This document shows, piece after piece, positions 7,610 through 15,828 of a stretch of DNA of 64,000 bases. The translations under genes and the position numbers were made by a program. Origin of the DNA: Actinacidiphila cocklensis (GTDB lineage Bacteria; Actinomycetota; Actinomycetes; Streptomycetales; Streptomycetaceae); the NCBI RefSeq assembly GCF_907177275.1, contig NZ_CAJSLV010000081.1:1-64000 (forward strand), given 5' to 3'. Numbering within the stretch: position 1 is the stretch's first letter; every line of letters starts with the position of its first letter. The notes under the pieces were generated by a model. It was not told the origin of the DNA. It ran no database searches and saw only the letters and a list, made by a program, of their open reading frames with translations.

Positions 7610-8359
7610 TCATGCGGTGGGGGCGCGCAGGGCGCAGTCGCCGCACAGGGCGCCCCTGCGGTCGGGGGCGGCGCGGTAGATCAGGCAGCAGCTGCGCCGC
7701 CGGAAGGCGCCGGTGGGCGTACGGGCGCCCTGCGGGCGCAGCGGCGGCCGTTGCAGCAGCTGGGCGGCGAACGCATGTGCGGGGGCGGCCAGTTCGGGGC
7801 GGGCGGCGGCCAGCGCCGTCGCGGCGCCGTTGACGGCGGAGGCGGTGTTGCCCAGCAGGATGTGCGGGGAGACGCCCAACGGCCGGAAGTGGTCGGCGAG
7901 TTCGGCGAGCGGACCGGCCAGCAGCCGGCGGGCCACGGCGTCGGCGAGTTGCTCGGGCGTTGCCGCACGCGGGTGCAGGGCGTCGTCCGGCAGGGAGAGC
8001 GGGACAGGGCCGCCCAGCGCCGGCTGCCAGCGCACCGCGCCGAGGTGGTAGCCGAACGGCCGCCCGTGCAGGACCGCCGCGGCCAGCGCGGGCGACACCA
8101 GGCGTGCGGCCAGGCCGAGATGGGCGACGGAGGCGGCGACCCGCAGCTCGACCGCGGCTGCCGGCTGGCCGCCGGCCGCGGCCAGATACGCCTGGACGGC
8201 GGCTGCCCGCTCGGCCGGCAGCGCGCCGGCCATCGGCTGCCACGGCTCGCCGGGCGGTGCGCCCGCCGGGTGGGTGGTGACGGCGAAGAACGGCCCGAGC
8301 GCGGCGATCTCCTCGACCACCGCGCCCGGTGCCGCCGTTGCGTGCGGGGGGTGCGTCAT
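7610..8359 (-). CDS. FhuF-like (2Fe-2S) protein
   Basis: 249 residues. The C-terminus carries the FhuF-type iron-sulfur signature: adjacent cysteines in RRRSCCLIYR, then CGDC after GAL (CC-x10-CxxC). The middle section (HPRAATPEQLADAVARRLLA, then PLAELADHFRPLGVSPHILLGN) matches ferric-siderophore-reductase-like helices. FhuF proteins reduce Fe(III) in siderophores; here the position between cobF and cbtA suggests a role in metal or corrin redox chemistry, which is inference. Its start overlaps the cbtA stop by four bases (ATGA), showing translational coupling. Confidence 0.78.
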   Translation of the reverse strand: MTHPPHATAAPGAVVEEIAALGPFFAVTTHPAGAPPGEPWQPMAGALPAERAAAVQAYLAAAGGQPAAAVELRVAASVAHLGLAARLVSPALAAAVLHGRPFGYHLGAVRWQPALGGPVPLSLPDDALHPRAATPEQLADAVARRLLAGPLAELADHFRPLGVSPHILLGNTASAVNGAATALAAARPELAAPAHAFAAQLLQRPPLRPQGARTPTGAFRRRSCCLIYRAAPDRRGALCGDCALRAPTA

Positions 8360-9213
8360 ACCGGTACGGGCGCCGCCCCCGGGGCGGCCGCCTCGGCCCG
8401 CGGCTGCAGGACGCGTTCGGCCAGCGGTGCGAAGACCAGGCCGATCGCCGACCAGAGCAGCAGCTGGGCCGCGACGGAGTAGCAGCGGAAGGAGAACAGC
8501 ACGTCGGCCGGGAAGCCCGGGTAGACGATGCGGCCGTGGCCGTCGGTCAGCGGCAGCGGCGTCTCGGTGGCGTGGTTGCCGAAGTGCTCCTTGTTGTACG
8601 CCAGATGACCCACCGAGGGCAGTACCAGCATCACGGCCCCGATGGCGACGACGAAGGCGCCGGCCGCCAGCAGGGTCGCGTTCCAGTTGCCGACCCTGGG
8701 TTGCAGCCGCCTGCCGAGCCAGGCGGCGGCGACCAGGAAGGCCACCGAGAGCACCACCATGAGCAGGTACAGGCCGCTGCGCGCCCTGATGGTGTCCTCG
8801 TGGCCGATGGCGGGCGGGTTGGCCGGGTACTTCAGGAACGGCACCAGGTACATGCCGAGGAATCCGCCGCCGGCGACCAGCAGGGCCAGGCTGCGGGCGC
8901 GCAGGGCGCCGACCCGGCCGAGGCAGACGGCGTAGGCGACGGCGAACAGCGCGCCCATCGCCATGCCGAAGACGATCATGCCGGCGCCGATGCCGACGTC
9001 GGCCTGGACGGTGCGGCTGAACAGGTCGGGGTCGGCCGCGGCGGCCGGCAGCCCCGCGGCCTTGTCGAGTGCGGCCTGCGCGGCGTCCCGGCCGCTCTCG
9101 TAGTCGATCGCCTTGCTGATCTGCGGCTCGGCGAAGATGCGGGCGAAGAGGAACGCGAGCAGACCGGCGGCTGCGCCGGCGAGGATGCCGCGCAGTATGA
9201 GCTTCTTTTCCAT
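8356..9213 (-). CDS. cbtA: CbtA family cobalt transporter subunit
   Basis: 285 residues with five or more membrane segments. The start is KLILRGILAGAAAGLLAFLF, followed by a lumenal-type loop containing AIDYESGRDAAQ, then GIGAGMIVFGMAMGALFAVA and later YLLMVVLSVAFLVAAAWLG. The C-terminal part has LPSVGHLAYNKEHFGNHATE, a His-containing loop typical of CbtA. CbtA and CbtB are predicted cobalt importer subunits commonly found under B12 riboswitch control. The gene follows cbtB by 34 bases and overlaps the next gene by four. Confidence 0.88.
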   Translation of the reverse strand: MEKKLILRGILAGAAAGLLAFLFARIFAEPQISKAIDYESGRDAAQAALDKAAGLPAAAADPDLFSRTVQADVGIGAGMIVFGMAMGALFAVAYAVCLGRVGALRARSLALLVAGGGFLGMYLVPFLKYPANPPAIGHEDTIRARSGLYLLMVVLSVAFLVAAAWLGRRLQPRVGNWNATLLAAGAFVVAIGAVMLVLPSVGHLAYNKEHFGNHATETPLPLTDGHGRIVYPGFPADVLFSFRCYSVAAQLLLWSAIGLVFAPLAERVLQPRAEAAAPGAAPVPV

Positions 9214-9247
9214 GTCGAGTTGTCCGATACCTCGGGTTCCGGCGGTG

Positions 9248-9463
9248 TCAGTGGCAGGGGAAACCGAGGAAGTGCCGGGCGTCGTGGACGAACTCGTGGA
9301 CGTGCATGTCCTTGCCGAAGACCGAGACGGCGCCCTGGTCGACACCGACGAAGTAGTAGGCGATCAGCGCGAGGGCGGCGGCGCCGAACATCCACAGTGC
9401 GGCTTTGGCGGCGGGCAGGACGACCGGCGTGGCTGCCGGGCGGGATGCGGAAATGCTGCTCAA
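9248..9463 (-). CDS. cbtB: CbtB family cobalt transporter subunit
   Basis: 71 residues with a single membrane segment (AALWMFGAAALALIAYYFVG) followed by a short exported tail rich in histidine: HVHEFVHDARHFLGFPCH. The terminal His and Cys cluster is the CbtB hallmark and probably hands cobalt to CbtA. A TAAGGAGGG site stands just upstream, downstream of the cobalamin riboswitch aptamer. This is the first gene of the cbtB-cbtA-(FhuF-like)-cobF unit. Confidence 0.9.
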   Translation of the reverse strand: MSSISASRPAATPVVLPAAKAALWMFGAAALALIAYYFVGVDQGAVSVFGKDMHVHEFVHDARHFLGFPCH

Positions 9464-9509
9464 GGTGAGCCCTCCTTAGGGGATCGTGCGTCCCTGTTCC
9501 ATGGGCGTC

Positions 9510-9607
9510 GTGATGAGCGGCTGTCTGACTCCCCGTTACGCCGGTTGCGGCGGCGGGTCACAGTGGCGCGACCGTGCTGGAATTCCACCAGCTTCCCCAG
9601 TCATCAC
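9510..9607 (-). promoter_or_regulatory. Cobalamin (B12) riboswitch
   Basis: Read on the minus strand, the aptamer is closed by GTGATGA (9607-9601) pairing with TCATCAC (9516-9510). Inside it carries the conserved words in order: GGGGAAGC, GGTGGAATTCC, CGCGCCACTGTGA and GGAGTCAGACAGC. A compact GGGA/TCCC hairpin and the TAAGGAGGG ribosome site of cbtB follow within 45 bases. This suggests control at translation initiation when cobalamin is bound. Confidence 0.9.
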
Positions 9608-9761
9608 TACACAGCGAGCGTAGGGCTCGGTTCTGTCATGCGTCAATCAGGACGAACGGACATCGGCCACGCTTTCCCGGCAGGTGTGATCAGGCTCTCC
9701 CGGGGCGCCCGCGGCGCGCTGACCTCGGGCGGGTTGAACGGAACGGAGCAGGGGCAGGCTA

Positions 9762-9778
9762 TTGCGAGTCATTCGCAA
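9762..9778. promoter_or_regulatory. Nur-box-like operator upstream of the NiCoT gene
   Basis: A perfect 6-5-6 inverted repeat, TTGCGA / TCGCAA with five bases between, stands 54 bases before the NiCoT start. The nickel-responsive Fur-family regulator Nur of Streptomyces binds TTGCAA-n5-TTGCAA-type boxes, so this is a likely Nur site. A further TTGCGG lies 15 bases downstream. Confidence 0.6.
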
Positions 9779-9831
9779 CAAGTAGTCTGTTGCGGTAAGC
9801 GCCCCCAGCCGCTCCGACGGAGGACGAACGT

Positions 9832-10965
9832 ATGACCACCACCACCGAGGCCGCCGTCGCCACGGGGTCCCGCTGGCGCCGGATACGCAGCTCGATGACC
9901 CGGGCGGAGTGGACCCGGCTGGGCGGGATGGCGGCGTTCATCGTGGCGCTGCACGTCATCGGGTGGTTCACGCTGGTGGCGATCGTGGCGCCCGAGCACT
10001 ACAGCGTCGGCACCAAGTCCTTCGGTATCGGCATCGGGGTCACCGCCTACACCCTGGGCATGCGGCACGCCTTCGACGCCGACCACATCGCGGCGATCGA
10101 CAACACCACCCGCAAGCTGATGCACGAGGGCAAGCGGCCGCTGTCGGTGGGCTTCTGGTTCTCGCTGGGCCACTCCAGCATCGTCTTCGCCCTGGCCTTC
10201 CTGCTCTCGCTGGGCGTGAAGTCGCTGGCGAACCCGGTGGAGGACGACGGCTCGGCGCTGCACAGCGTCACCGGCTGGATCGGCACCACGGTCTCGGGGA
10301 CCTTCCTCTACGCCATCGCGTTCGTCAACCTGCTGATCCTGGCAGGGATCTGGAAGGTCTTCCGGCAGATGCGCGAAGGCCACTTCGACGAGGCCGCCCT
10401 GGAGGAGCAGCTCAACAACCGCGGGCTGATGAACCGGCTGCTCGGCCGGCTGATGAAGTCGGTGACCAAGCCCTGGCAGATGTACCCGATCGGCCTGCTG
10501 TTCGGCCTGGGCTTCGACACCGCCACCGAGATCGCGCTGCTGGTGCTGGCGGGCTCCGGCGCCGCCTCCGGCCTGCCCTGGTACGCGATCCTGTGCCTGC
10601 CGGTGCTGTTCGCGGCCGGAATGTGCCTGCTGGACACCATCGACGGCTCGTTCATGAACTTCGCCTACGAGTGGGCCTTCTCCAAGCCGGTGCGCAAGGT
10701 CTACTACAACCTGACCATCACCGGCCTGTCGGTCGCGGTGGCCCTGATCATCGGCACCGTCGAACTGCTCGGCCTGGTCAGCGAGAAGGCCGACCTGCAC
10801 GGCGCCTTCTGGGACTGGATCGGCGGCCTCGACCTCAACATCGTCGGCTACGTCATCGTCGGCCTGTTCTTCGCCACCTGGGCGGTGGCCTTCGCGGTGT
10901 GGAAGTTCGGCAACATCGAGGAGAAGTGGACCGCGGGCCTGCGGATGGCGGAGCAGCAGGACTGA
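9832..10965 (+). CDS. NiCoT family nickel/cobalt permease (HoxN/NixA type)
   Basis: 377 residues, eight or so membrane segments. The family signature GMRHAFDADHIAAIDN is present (His79, Asp84 and His85 of HX4DH), as are FSLGHSSIVF and LGFDTATEIALLVL. NiCoT permeases import Ni2+ and/or Co2+ with high affinity using the proton gradient; the preference cannot be read from sequence alone. A GGAGG site lies nine bases before ATG 9832. It is divergent from cbtB: the Nur-like box is near this gene and the B12 riboswitch serves the opposite side. Nickel is also needed for the urease encoded at 44-48 kb. Confidence 0.93.
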   Translation: MTTTTEAAVATGSRWRRIRSSMTRAEWTRLGGMAAFIVALHVIGWFTLVAIVAPEHYSVGTKSFGIGIGVTAYTLGMRHAFDADHIAAIDNTTRKLMHEGKRPLSVGFWFSLGHSSIVFALAFLLSLGVKSLANPVEDDGSALHSVTGWIGTTVSGTFLYAIAFVNLLILAGIWKVFRQMREGHFDEAALEEQLNNRGLMNRLLGRLMKSVTKPWQMYPIGLLFGLGFDTATEIALLVLAGSGAASGLPWYAILCLPVLFAAGMCLLDTIDGSFMNFAYEWAFSKPVRKVYYNLTITGLSVAVALIIGTVELLGLVSEKADLHGAFWDWIGGLDLNIVGYVIVGLFFATWAVAFAVWKFGNIEEKWTAGLRMAEQQD

Positions 10966-10981
10966 GCGCCCGCCCGCCGGC

Positions 10982-11428
10982 TCACTCCGCGCCGGCCGGC
11001 GACCGCCGCTCCAGCGCGGTGCGCAGCGTCGCCATCGTCGCGGCCACCTGATCGAGCCCGCCGGACGGGACGCCGACGGTCAGGGCCGCCAGCTCCGCCT
11101 CGACCACAGGGCGGGAACGCTCCAGCAGCGCGGCACCCTCCGCCGTCAGCCCAAGGACCGAGGAGCGCCGGTCCTGGGGGTGCGCGCTGCGCACGCACCA
11201 GCCGGCCGCCTCCAGCCGGTCGACCGCCTTGCTGGTGGCCCCCACGGTGATCGCCACCTCGCGGGCGATGTCGAGCACCCGGCAGCCGGGCACCCGGTCG
11301 ATGATCGCCATGAACTCGAACTGGCCGAGGCCCAGCCCCAGTTCGGTCTGGAGCCGGGCGTTCACGGCGTTGTAGAGCCGGGTCTCGACGCGGACGAGGT
11401 CGGTGAAGACCTGGGTGACGTAGGTCAC
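10982..11428 (-). CDS. MarR family transcriptional regulator
   Basis: 148 residues with the MarR winged helix: GLGQFEFMAIIDRVPGCRVL, the recognition region ITVGATSKAVDRLEAAGWCV, and the wing RSAHPQDRRSSVLGLTAEGA. The family binds palindromes as dimers and is released by small phenolic or lipophilic ligands. GTG 11428 was picked because AAGGAG stands eight bases upstream and the frame further upstream belongs to the antisense of the next gene. It is divergent from an esterase gene, and two matching palindromes lie between them. Confidence 0.9.
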   Translation of the reverse strand: MTYVTQVFTDLVRVETRLYNAVNARLQTELGLGLGQFEFMAIIDRVPGCRVLDIAREVAITVGATSKAVDRLEAAGWCVRSAHPQDRRSSVLGLTAEGAALLERSRPVVEAELAALTVGVPSGGLDQVAATMATLRTALERRSPAGAE

Positions 11429-11442
11429 AGAGAACTCCTTTA

Positions 11443-11504
11443 GATTCCTGGGAATCATCTTCCCTGGCATCCAGTTGGCATGTGGCAGATGCATTCCGAG
11501 GAAT
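11443..11504. promoter_or_regulatory. Two palindromic operators between marR-type gene and esterase
   Basis: Site 1 is GATTCC-TG-GGAATC (11443-11456), immediately upstream of the MarR ribosome site. Site 2 is ATTCC-GA-GGAAT (11493-11504), which shares the same core and the right-hand C. Their centres are 49 bases apart. The shared 6-2-6 design in a divergent promoter region fits autoregulation by the adjacent MarR protein plus control of the esterase. Confidence 0.6.
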
Positions 11505-11536
11505 CCATCATCCCATCGTGCCCCCTGGAGGCCCGC

Positions 11537-12445
11537 ATGACCCGGCAGCAGCGCGACACTCTGGACGACCTGCTCCGCAGCATCCCGCGCACACCGGACC
11601 CCGAACCCGAGGCCGCCCGCCTCGCTTTCGCCCGGGGCATCACCCGGCCGGCACCCGACGGCGTCGCCACCCGCCGGACCGTCCTGGGCGGGCGCCCGGC
11701 CCTCGAACTGGAGCCGGCCGGCGCCGCGGACCGCGGGCGGCTGCTCTACCTGCACGGCGGCGGATACGTCATCGGCTCGCCCGACACGCACGCGGGGCTG
11801 GTCGGCGAGCTGGTCCGCAGGGCCGGGATCCGGGCCACCTCGCTGGACTACCGGCTGGCGCCCGAGCACCCCTTCCCCGCGGCGCTGGACGACGGGCTCG
11901 CTGCCTACCGGGCGCTGCTGGACGGCGGCACGGACCCGGCGGAGCTGGTCGTCGCGGGCGACTCCGCGGGCGGCGGACTGGCGATCTCGCTGCTGGTCGC
12001 AGCCCGGGCCGCGGGGCTGCCGCAGCCGGCCGCGGTCGCCGTGCTGTCGCCCTGGACCGACCTCACCCTCGGCGGCGACAGCATCCGCACCCTGGAGGCG
12101 GCCGACCCGATCTTCGTCGCCGAGGACCTGGCGGACTACGCCGGGCACTACCTCGGCGACGGCGACCGGGCGCAGCCCCTGGCCAGCCCGCTGTTCGCCG
12201 ACCTCACGGGACTGCCCCCGCTGCTGGTGCAGGTCGGCGCGCACGAGCTGCTGCTCGACGACGCCGTCCGGCTGGCCGGGCGGGCCGGAGCCGGCGACGT
12301 CGAGGTCACCCTGGAGGTCTGGCCCGGGGTCCCGCACGTCTTCCAGCACCACTACGGACGGCTCGACGACGCGGACGCCGCCCTGGACCGCATCGCCGGC
12401 TTCCTCACGGCCAGGCTGACCGCCCCTCAGCTCGCCGCCCGCTGA
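11537..12445 (+). CDS. Alpha/beta hydrolase, hormone-sensitive-lipase type esterase
   Basis: 302 residues with the HSL family layout: the oxyanion HGGG box at His73 (YLHGGGYVIGSP), the nucleophile elbow GDSAGGG with Ser143, the acid in VGAHELLLDDA, and the catalytic histidine in WPGVPHVFQHHYG. Also typical is SLDYRLAPEHPFPAALDDGL. These cytosolic enzymes cleave short-chain or aryl esters. The start at ATG 11537 follows a GGAGG site; a frame extending to 11480 would overlap the operators. It is probably the target of the divergent MarR regulator. Confidence 0.9.
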   Translation: MTRQQRDTLDDLLRSIPRTPDPEPEAARLAFARGITRPAPDGVATRRTVLGGRPALELEPAGAADRGRLLYLHGGGYVIGSPDTHAGLVGELVRRAGIRATSLDYRLAPEHPFPAALDDGLAAYRALLDGGTDPAELVVAGDSAGGGLAISLLVAARAAGLPQPAAVAVLSPWTDLTLGGDSIRTLEAADPIFVAEDLADYAGHYLGDGDRAQPLASPLFADLTGLPPLLVQVGAHELLLDDAVRLAGRAGAGDVEVTLEVWPGVPHVFQHHYGRLDDADAALDRIAGFLTARLTAPQLAAR

Positions 12446-12454
12446 CCGGCAAGA

Positions 12455-13279
12455 TCACCCGGACGGACGGGTGCCGATGACGACGGTCGCCCCGAGGTCG
12501 TCGTCGGTCGCGACCCGGGGCAGCAGGCCGCCGCCGGCCAGGATGCCGGCGGCGGCCTCCGCCTGCCGCTCGCCGGACTCCACCAGCAGCGAGCCGCCCG
12601 GGGCGAGCCATTCCGCGGCGTGGGCGGCGACCCTGCGCATCACGTCGAGACCGTCACCGCCCCCGTCGAGGGCGATCAGCGCCTCGTGGTCGCGGGCCTC
12701 GGCCGGCAGCAGGCCGACCGCGGCGCTGGGCACGTAGGGCACGTTGGCGGCCAGCAGGTCGACGGTGCCGCACAGGCCCGCGGGCAGCGCCGCGAAGAGG
12801 TCGCCGCGGTGGACCTGCCCGCCGGCCCGGGCGAGGTTGCGGGCGGCGCACGCGACGGCCGCCGGGTCGAGGTCGGCCGCATGCAGCCGGGTACGCCCCA
12901 GGGCCGCGGCCAGGGCGGCGCCGACCGCGCCCGAGCCGCAGCACAGGTCGAGCACGACGGGCTCGCGCCCCTCCCGCGCGGCGGCGCGGCCGAGCGCGAC
13001 GGCTTCGCGCACCAGGAGTTCGGTGCGGCGCCGGGGCACGAAGACCCCGGGGTCGACGGCGATCCGCAGTCCGCAGAACTCGGCCCAGCCGACGACGTGT
13101 TCCAGCGGCAGCCCGCCGGCCCGGCGGGCGACCATCGCGGCCGTCTCCTCGGGTCCGGTGGCGGCGGCCAGGATGATCCGCGCCTCGTCCTCGGCGAAGA
13201 CGCAGCCCGCGGCCCTGAGTTGCGCGACGACGGTGGTGTAGGTAGCCGCGCGCGGCAGCGGCATGAGGGAGTCCGACAT
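12455..13279 (-). CDS. PrmC/HemK-like protein (putative N5-glutamine methyltransferase)
   Basis: 274 residues. There is an N-terminal helical domain, then a class I SAM-dependent methyltransferase: FVPRRRTELLVREAVALGRA, motif I VVLDLCCGSGAVGAALAAAL, HAADLDPAAVACAARNLARA and LLAANVPYVPSAAVG. PrmC methylates the GGQ glutamine of release factors using an NPPY active-site loop; here that loop reads NVPY. The canonical prmC is normally next to prfA, which is absent, so this is the divergent paralogue often labelled 'putative protein N5-glutamine methyltransferase'. The substrate is uncertain. It is convergent with the esterase (nine-base gap). Confidence 0.8.
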   Translation of the reverse strand: MSDSLMPLPRAATYTTVVAQLRAAGCVFAEDEARIILAAATGPEETAAMVARRAGGLPLEHVVGWAEFCGLRIAVDPGVFVPRRRTELLVREAVALGRAAAREGREPVVLDLCCGSGAVGAALAAALGRTRLHAADLDPAAVACAARNLARAGGQVHRGDLFAALPAGLCGTVDLLAANVPYVPSAAVGLLPAEARDHEALIALDGGGDGLDVMRRVAAHAAEWLAPGGSLLVESGERQAEAAAGILAGGGLLPRVATDDDLGATVVIGTRPSG

Positions 13280-13475
13280 GTGAACCTCTCGGGAAGCCTG
13301 GTGGCCCTCCCCCGGCTCCGGTCAGGAGGCCGCAGGCCTCGCGAGGCCGTGCGGTGGGAGCGCCCGGTACGAACCAGCGGTAATCGGTCCCACCTCCTCA
13401 GCTTGTCGCGGCGTGCTGCCGGTCGGCGCCCAAGCTACCCCACCGCACTGCGGCCGTCTGCACCGACCCGCTGTG

Positions 13476-13569
13476 TAACGGTTAAGCATCAGCGCTGAAT
13501 CAGTCCCTTTACCGGCCAACAACCCAATGCAATAGTGCCGTCGTTCCGTTACTGAAACGCTTAAGTAAC
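13476..13569. promoter_or_regulatory. Two operator-like sites upstream of the sugar-binding protein gene
   Basis: Site 1 has TAACGGTTA, a palindrome centred on G, at 13476-13484, continuing AGCA. Site 2 has AAACGCTTAAG at 13555-13565, flanked by GTTACT (13548-13553) and AGTAAC (13564-13569) as an inverted pair. The shared pattern is roughly WAACGSTTAAG. Related motifs precede the beta-mannosidase gene at 19.2 kb, suggesting one regulator, perhaps LacI family. The rest of the 13280-13630 gap holds no gene. Confidence 0.55.
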
Positions 13570-13630
13570 CGCGCTGCGCGTCGTCCCTCCTGTCACTCGC
13601 TAGGACGGCGTCGAAACGGAGATGGTGCAT

Positions 13631-14956
13631 ATGAAGCGCACAGCACTCGCCGGTTCGCTGCTCGCCACCATGGCGCTGCTGGCCACGGCCTGTGGCGGCG
13701 GCGGCTCGTCGTCGTCCGGCGGCGAATCGGCCGCCTCACCGACCGACCCGAGCAAGGTCACCGGCGACATCAAGGTCCTGACCCAGCGCACCGACCTGGT
13801 GCAGGACGGGACGATGAAGAAGTACGCGGCCGAGTTCAACAAGCTCTACCCGAAGGTCCACGTCACCTTCGAGGGCATCACGGACTACGAGGGCGAGGTC
13901 AAGATCCGGATGAACACGTCGAACTACGGCGACGTGCTCATGATCCCCGCGGCCATCAAGACCGACGACTACCCGAAGTTCTTCGCCTCGCTGGGCACCG
14001 CCGACGAGTTGGGCAAGAAGTACACCTTCACCGAGAAGGCCACCGTCGGCGGCAAGGTCTACGGCATCGCCAACTTCGCCAACGTGGACGGCTTCGTCTA
14101 CAACAAGGCCGTCTGGCAGCAGGCCGGGATCGCCGACTGGCCGAAGACGCCCGACGAGTTCCTGACCGACCTGTCGGCCATCAAGTCCAAGACGTCCGCG
14201 ACGCCGTACTACACCAACTACAAGGACGGCTGGCCGCTGACCGGCTGGACGCAGGTCCAGGGCTCGGTGACCTGCGACCCGAAGGCGACCGACGCGCCGG
14301 CCTCCCAGTCCGACCCGTGGCAGGCAGGCACCGACCTGAACGTCGGCGACACGCTGCTCTACAACATCGTGCACGGCAAGCTCTCCGAGCAGGACCCGAC
14401 TACCACCAACTGGGAGAACAGCAAGAACCTGCTGGCCACCGGGAAGATCGGCACCATGTGGCTGGGCTCGTGGGCCATCGTGCAGATGCAGGACGCGGCC
14501 AAGAAGGCCGGCAAGGACCCGTCCGAGATCGGCTACATGCCCTTCCCGTCGCAGAAGGACGGCAAGTTCTGCACCCCGGTAGCGCCCGACTACCAGGAGG
14601 CGGTGAACATCCACTCCGGCCACAAGGCGGCCGCCCGGGCCTGGATCGACTGGTTCACCGACAAGTCCGGCTATGTGCAGACCAACCAGGCCGTCCCGAC
14701 GCTCAGGGGCGGCGCGATGCCGACGGCGCTGAAGCCCTTCCAGGACGCCGGCGTGCAGTTCGTGGAGATGTCGCAGGCGCAGAGCGCCAAGGTCACCAGC
14801 ATCGACAACCAGTCCGAGATCGGCATGACCAACAAGCCCGACTACCGCCAGCACCTGATCGACGTGGCCCGCGGTGCGGCCGGCGGCGACCTGCCGGGCA
14901 TCTTCGCCGACCTCGCCAAGAAGTGGTCCTCCGCGCAGAAGACCGCAAGCCTGTGA
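13631..14956 (+). CDS. ABC transporter sugar-binding lipoprotein
   Basis: 441 residues. The signal peptide MKRTALAGSLLATMALLATA ends in a lipobox before the cysteine of ACGGGG, followed by a Ser/Gly linker. The rest is a family 1 solute-binding protein: ITDYEGEVKIRMNTSNYGDV, GIANFANVDGFVYNKAVWQQ, TGKIGTMWLGSWAIVQMQDA and AARAWIDWFTDKSGYVQ. It sits outside the membrane and captures an oligosaccharide, probably a mannoside given the neighbouring beta-mannosidase (inference). ATG 13631 is preferred over ATG 13622 for its distance from GGAG. The stop overlaps the next gene by four bases. Confidence 0.92.
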   Translation: MKRTALAGSLLATMALLATACGGGGSSSSGGESAASPTDPSKVTGDIKVLTQRTDLVQDGTMKKYAAEFNKLYPKVHVTFEGITDYEGEVKIRMNTSNYGDVLMIPAAIKTDDYPKFFASLGTADELGKKYTFTEKATVGGKVYGIANFANVDGFVYNKAVWQQAGIADWPKTPDEFLTDLSAIKSKTSATPYYTNYKDGWPLTGWTQVQGSVTCDPKATDAPASQSDPWQAGTDLNVGDTLLYNIVHGKLSEQDPTTTNWENSKNLLATGKIGTMWLGSWAIVQMQDAAKKAGKDPSEIGYMPFPSQKDGKFCTPVAPDYQEAVNIHSGHKAAARAWIDWFTDKSGYVQTNQAVPTLRGGAMPTALKPFQDAGVQFVEMSQAQSAKVTSIDNQSEIGMTNKPDYRQHLIDVARGAAGGDLPGIFADLAKKWSSAQKTASL

Positions 14957-15828
14957 CCCGCGCTCGGGTCTGGCGGACCGTGACGCCGTGGCTCTACCTG
15001 GCGGTGCCGCTCGCTCTGCTGATCACGTTCACCTACATACCCGTCGGGAACATGATCAGGGACAGCTTCACCGACTGGGACGGGGTCAGCCCCGACCGCG
15101 ACTACGTCGGGACCAGGAACTACGTGGAGCTGTTCACCAGACCCGAGCTGTTCCAGGTCTTCTTCGTCAGCATCTACTACCTGGTCGCGTCGGTGGTGCA
15201 GATCGTGCTGGCGCTGTACTTCGCCACCGTGCTGAGCTTCGACCTGCGGTTCAGGAACCTCTTCAAGGGGATCCTGTTCTTCCCCTACCTCATCAACGGG
15301 GTCGCGATCGGCCTGGTGTTCCTGTACTTCTTCCAGCCGCACGGCACCCTCGACACGGTGCTGAGCGCCTTCGGGGTGCACGGGCACCACTTCTGGCTGG
15401 GCAGCGGGCGGATGGCCAACACCTCGCTGGCCGGGGTGTCGGTGTGGCGCTTCATGGGCCTGAACTTCGTGCTCTTCCTGGGCGCGATCCAGTCGATACC
15501 CGGCGAGCTGTACGAGGCCTCGGAGCTGGACGGCGCCAACCGCTGGCAGCAGTTCCGGCACATCATCGCGCCGGGCATCAAGCCGGTGCTGAGCCTGAGC
15601 GCGATCCTGGCGATCTCCGGGTCGCTGTCGGCGTTCGAGATCCCGTTCATCATGACCAACGGCGCCGCCGGCACCCAGACCTTCGTGATCCAGACGGTGA
15701 AGCTGGCCTTCGAGTTCAACAAGATGGGGCTCGCCTCCGCGGCGGCCGTCGCCCTGCTGGTGATCATCCTGCTGGTGACCTGGCTGCAGCGCGTCGTGGT
15801 GCCGGACGAGAGGAACGATCTCGTATGA
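14953..15828 (+). CDS. ABC sugar transporter permease (MalF-type)
   Basis: 291 residues, six membrane segments, beginning TPWLYLAVPLALLITFTYIP. The EAA loop that docks the ATPase reads YEASELDGANRWQQFRHIIA, then PGIKP. Carbohydrate permeases of this class (binding-protein-dependent transport inner membrane component) form a heterodimer with the next gene product. The GTG start at 14953 overlaps the binding-protein stop (GTGA), which shows coupling. No ATP-binding subunit is encoded here; in Streptomyces a shared ATPase such as MsiK commonly energises these permeases. Confidence 0.92.
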   Translation: MTRARVWRTVTPWLYLAVPLALLITFTYIPVGNMIRDSFTDWDGVSPDRDYVGTRNYVELFTRPELFQVFFVSIYYLVASVVQIVLALYFATVLSFDLRFRNLFKGILFFPYLINGVAIGLVFLYFFQPHGTLDTVLSAFGVHGHHFWLGSGRMANTSLAGVSVWRFMGLNFVLFLGAIQSIPGELYEASELDGANRWQQFRHIIAPGIKPVLSLSAILAISGSLSAFEIPFIMTNGAAGTQTFVIQTVKLAFEFNKMGLASAAAVALLVIILLVTWLQRVVVPDERNDLV

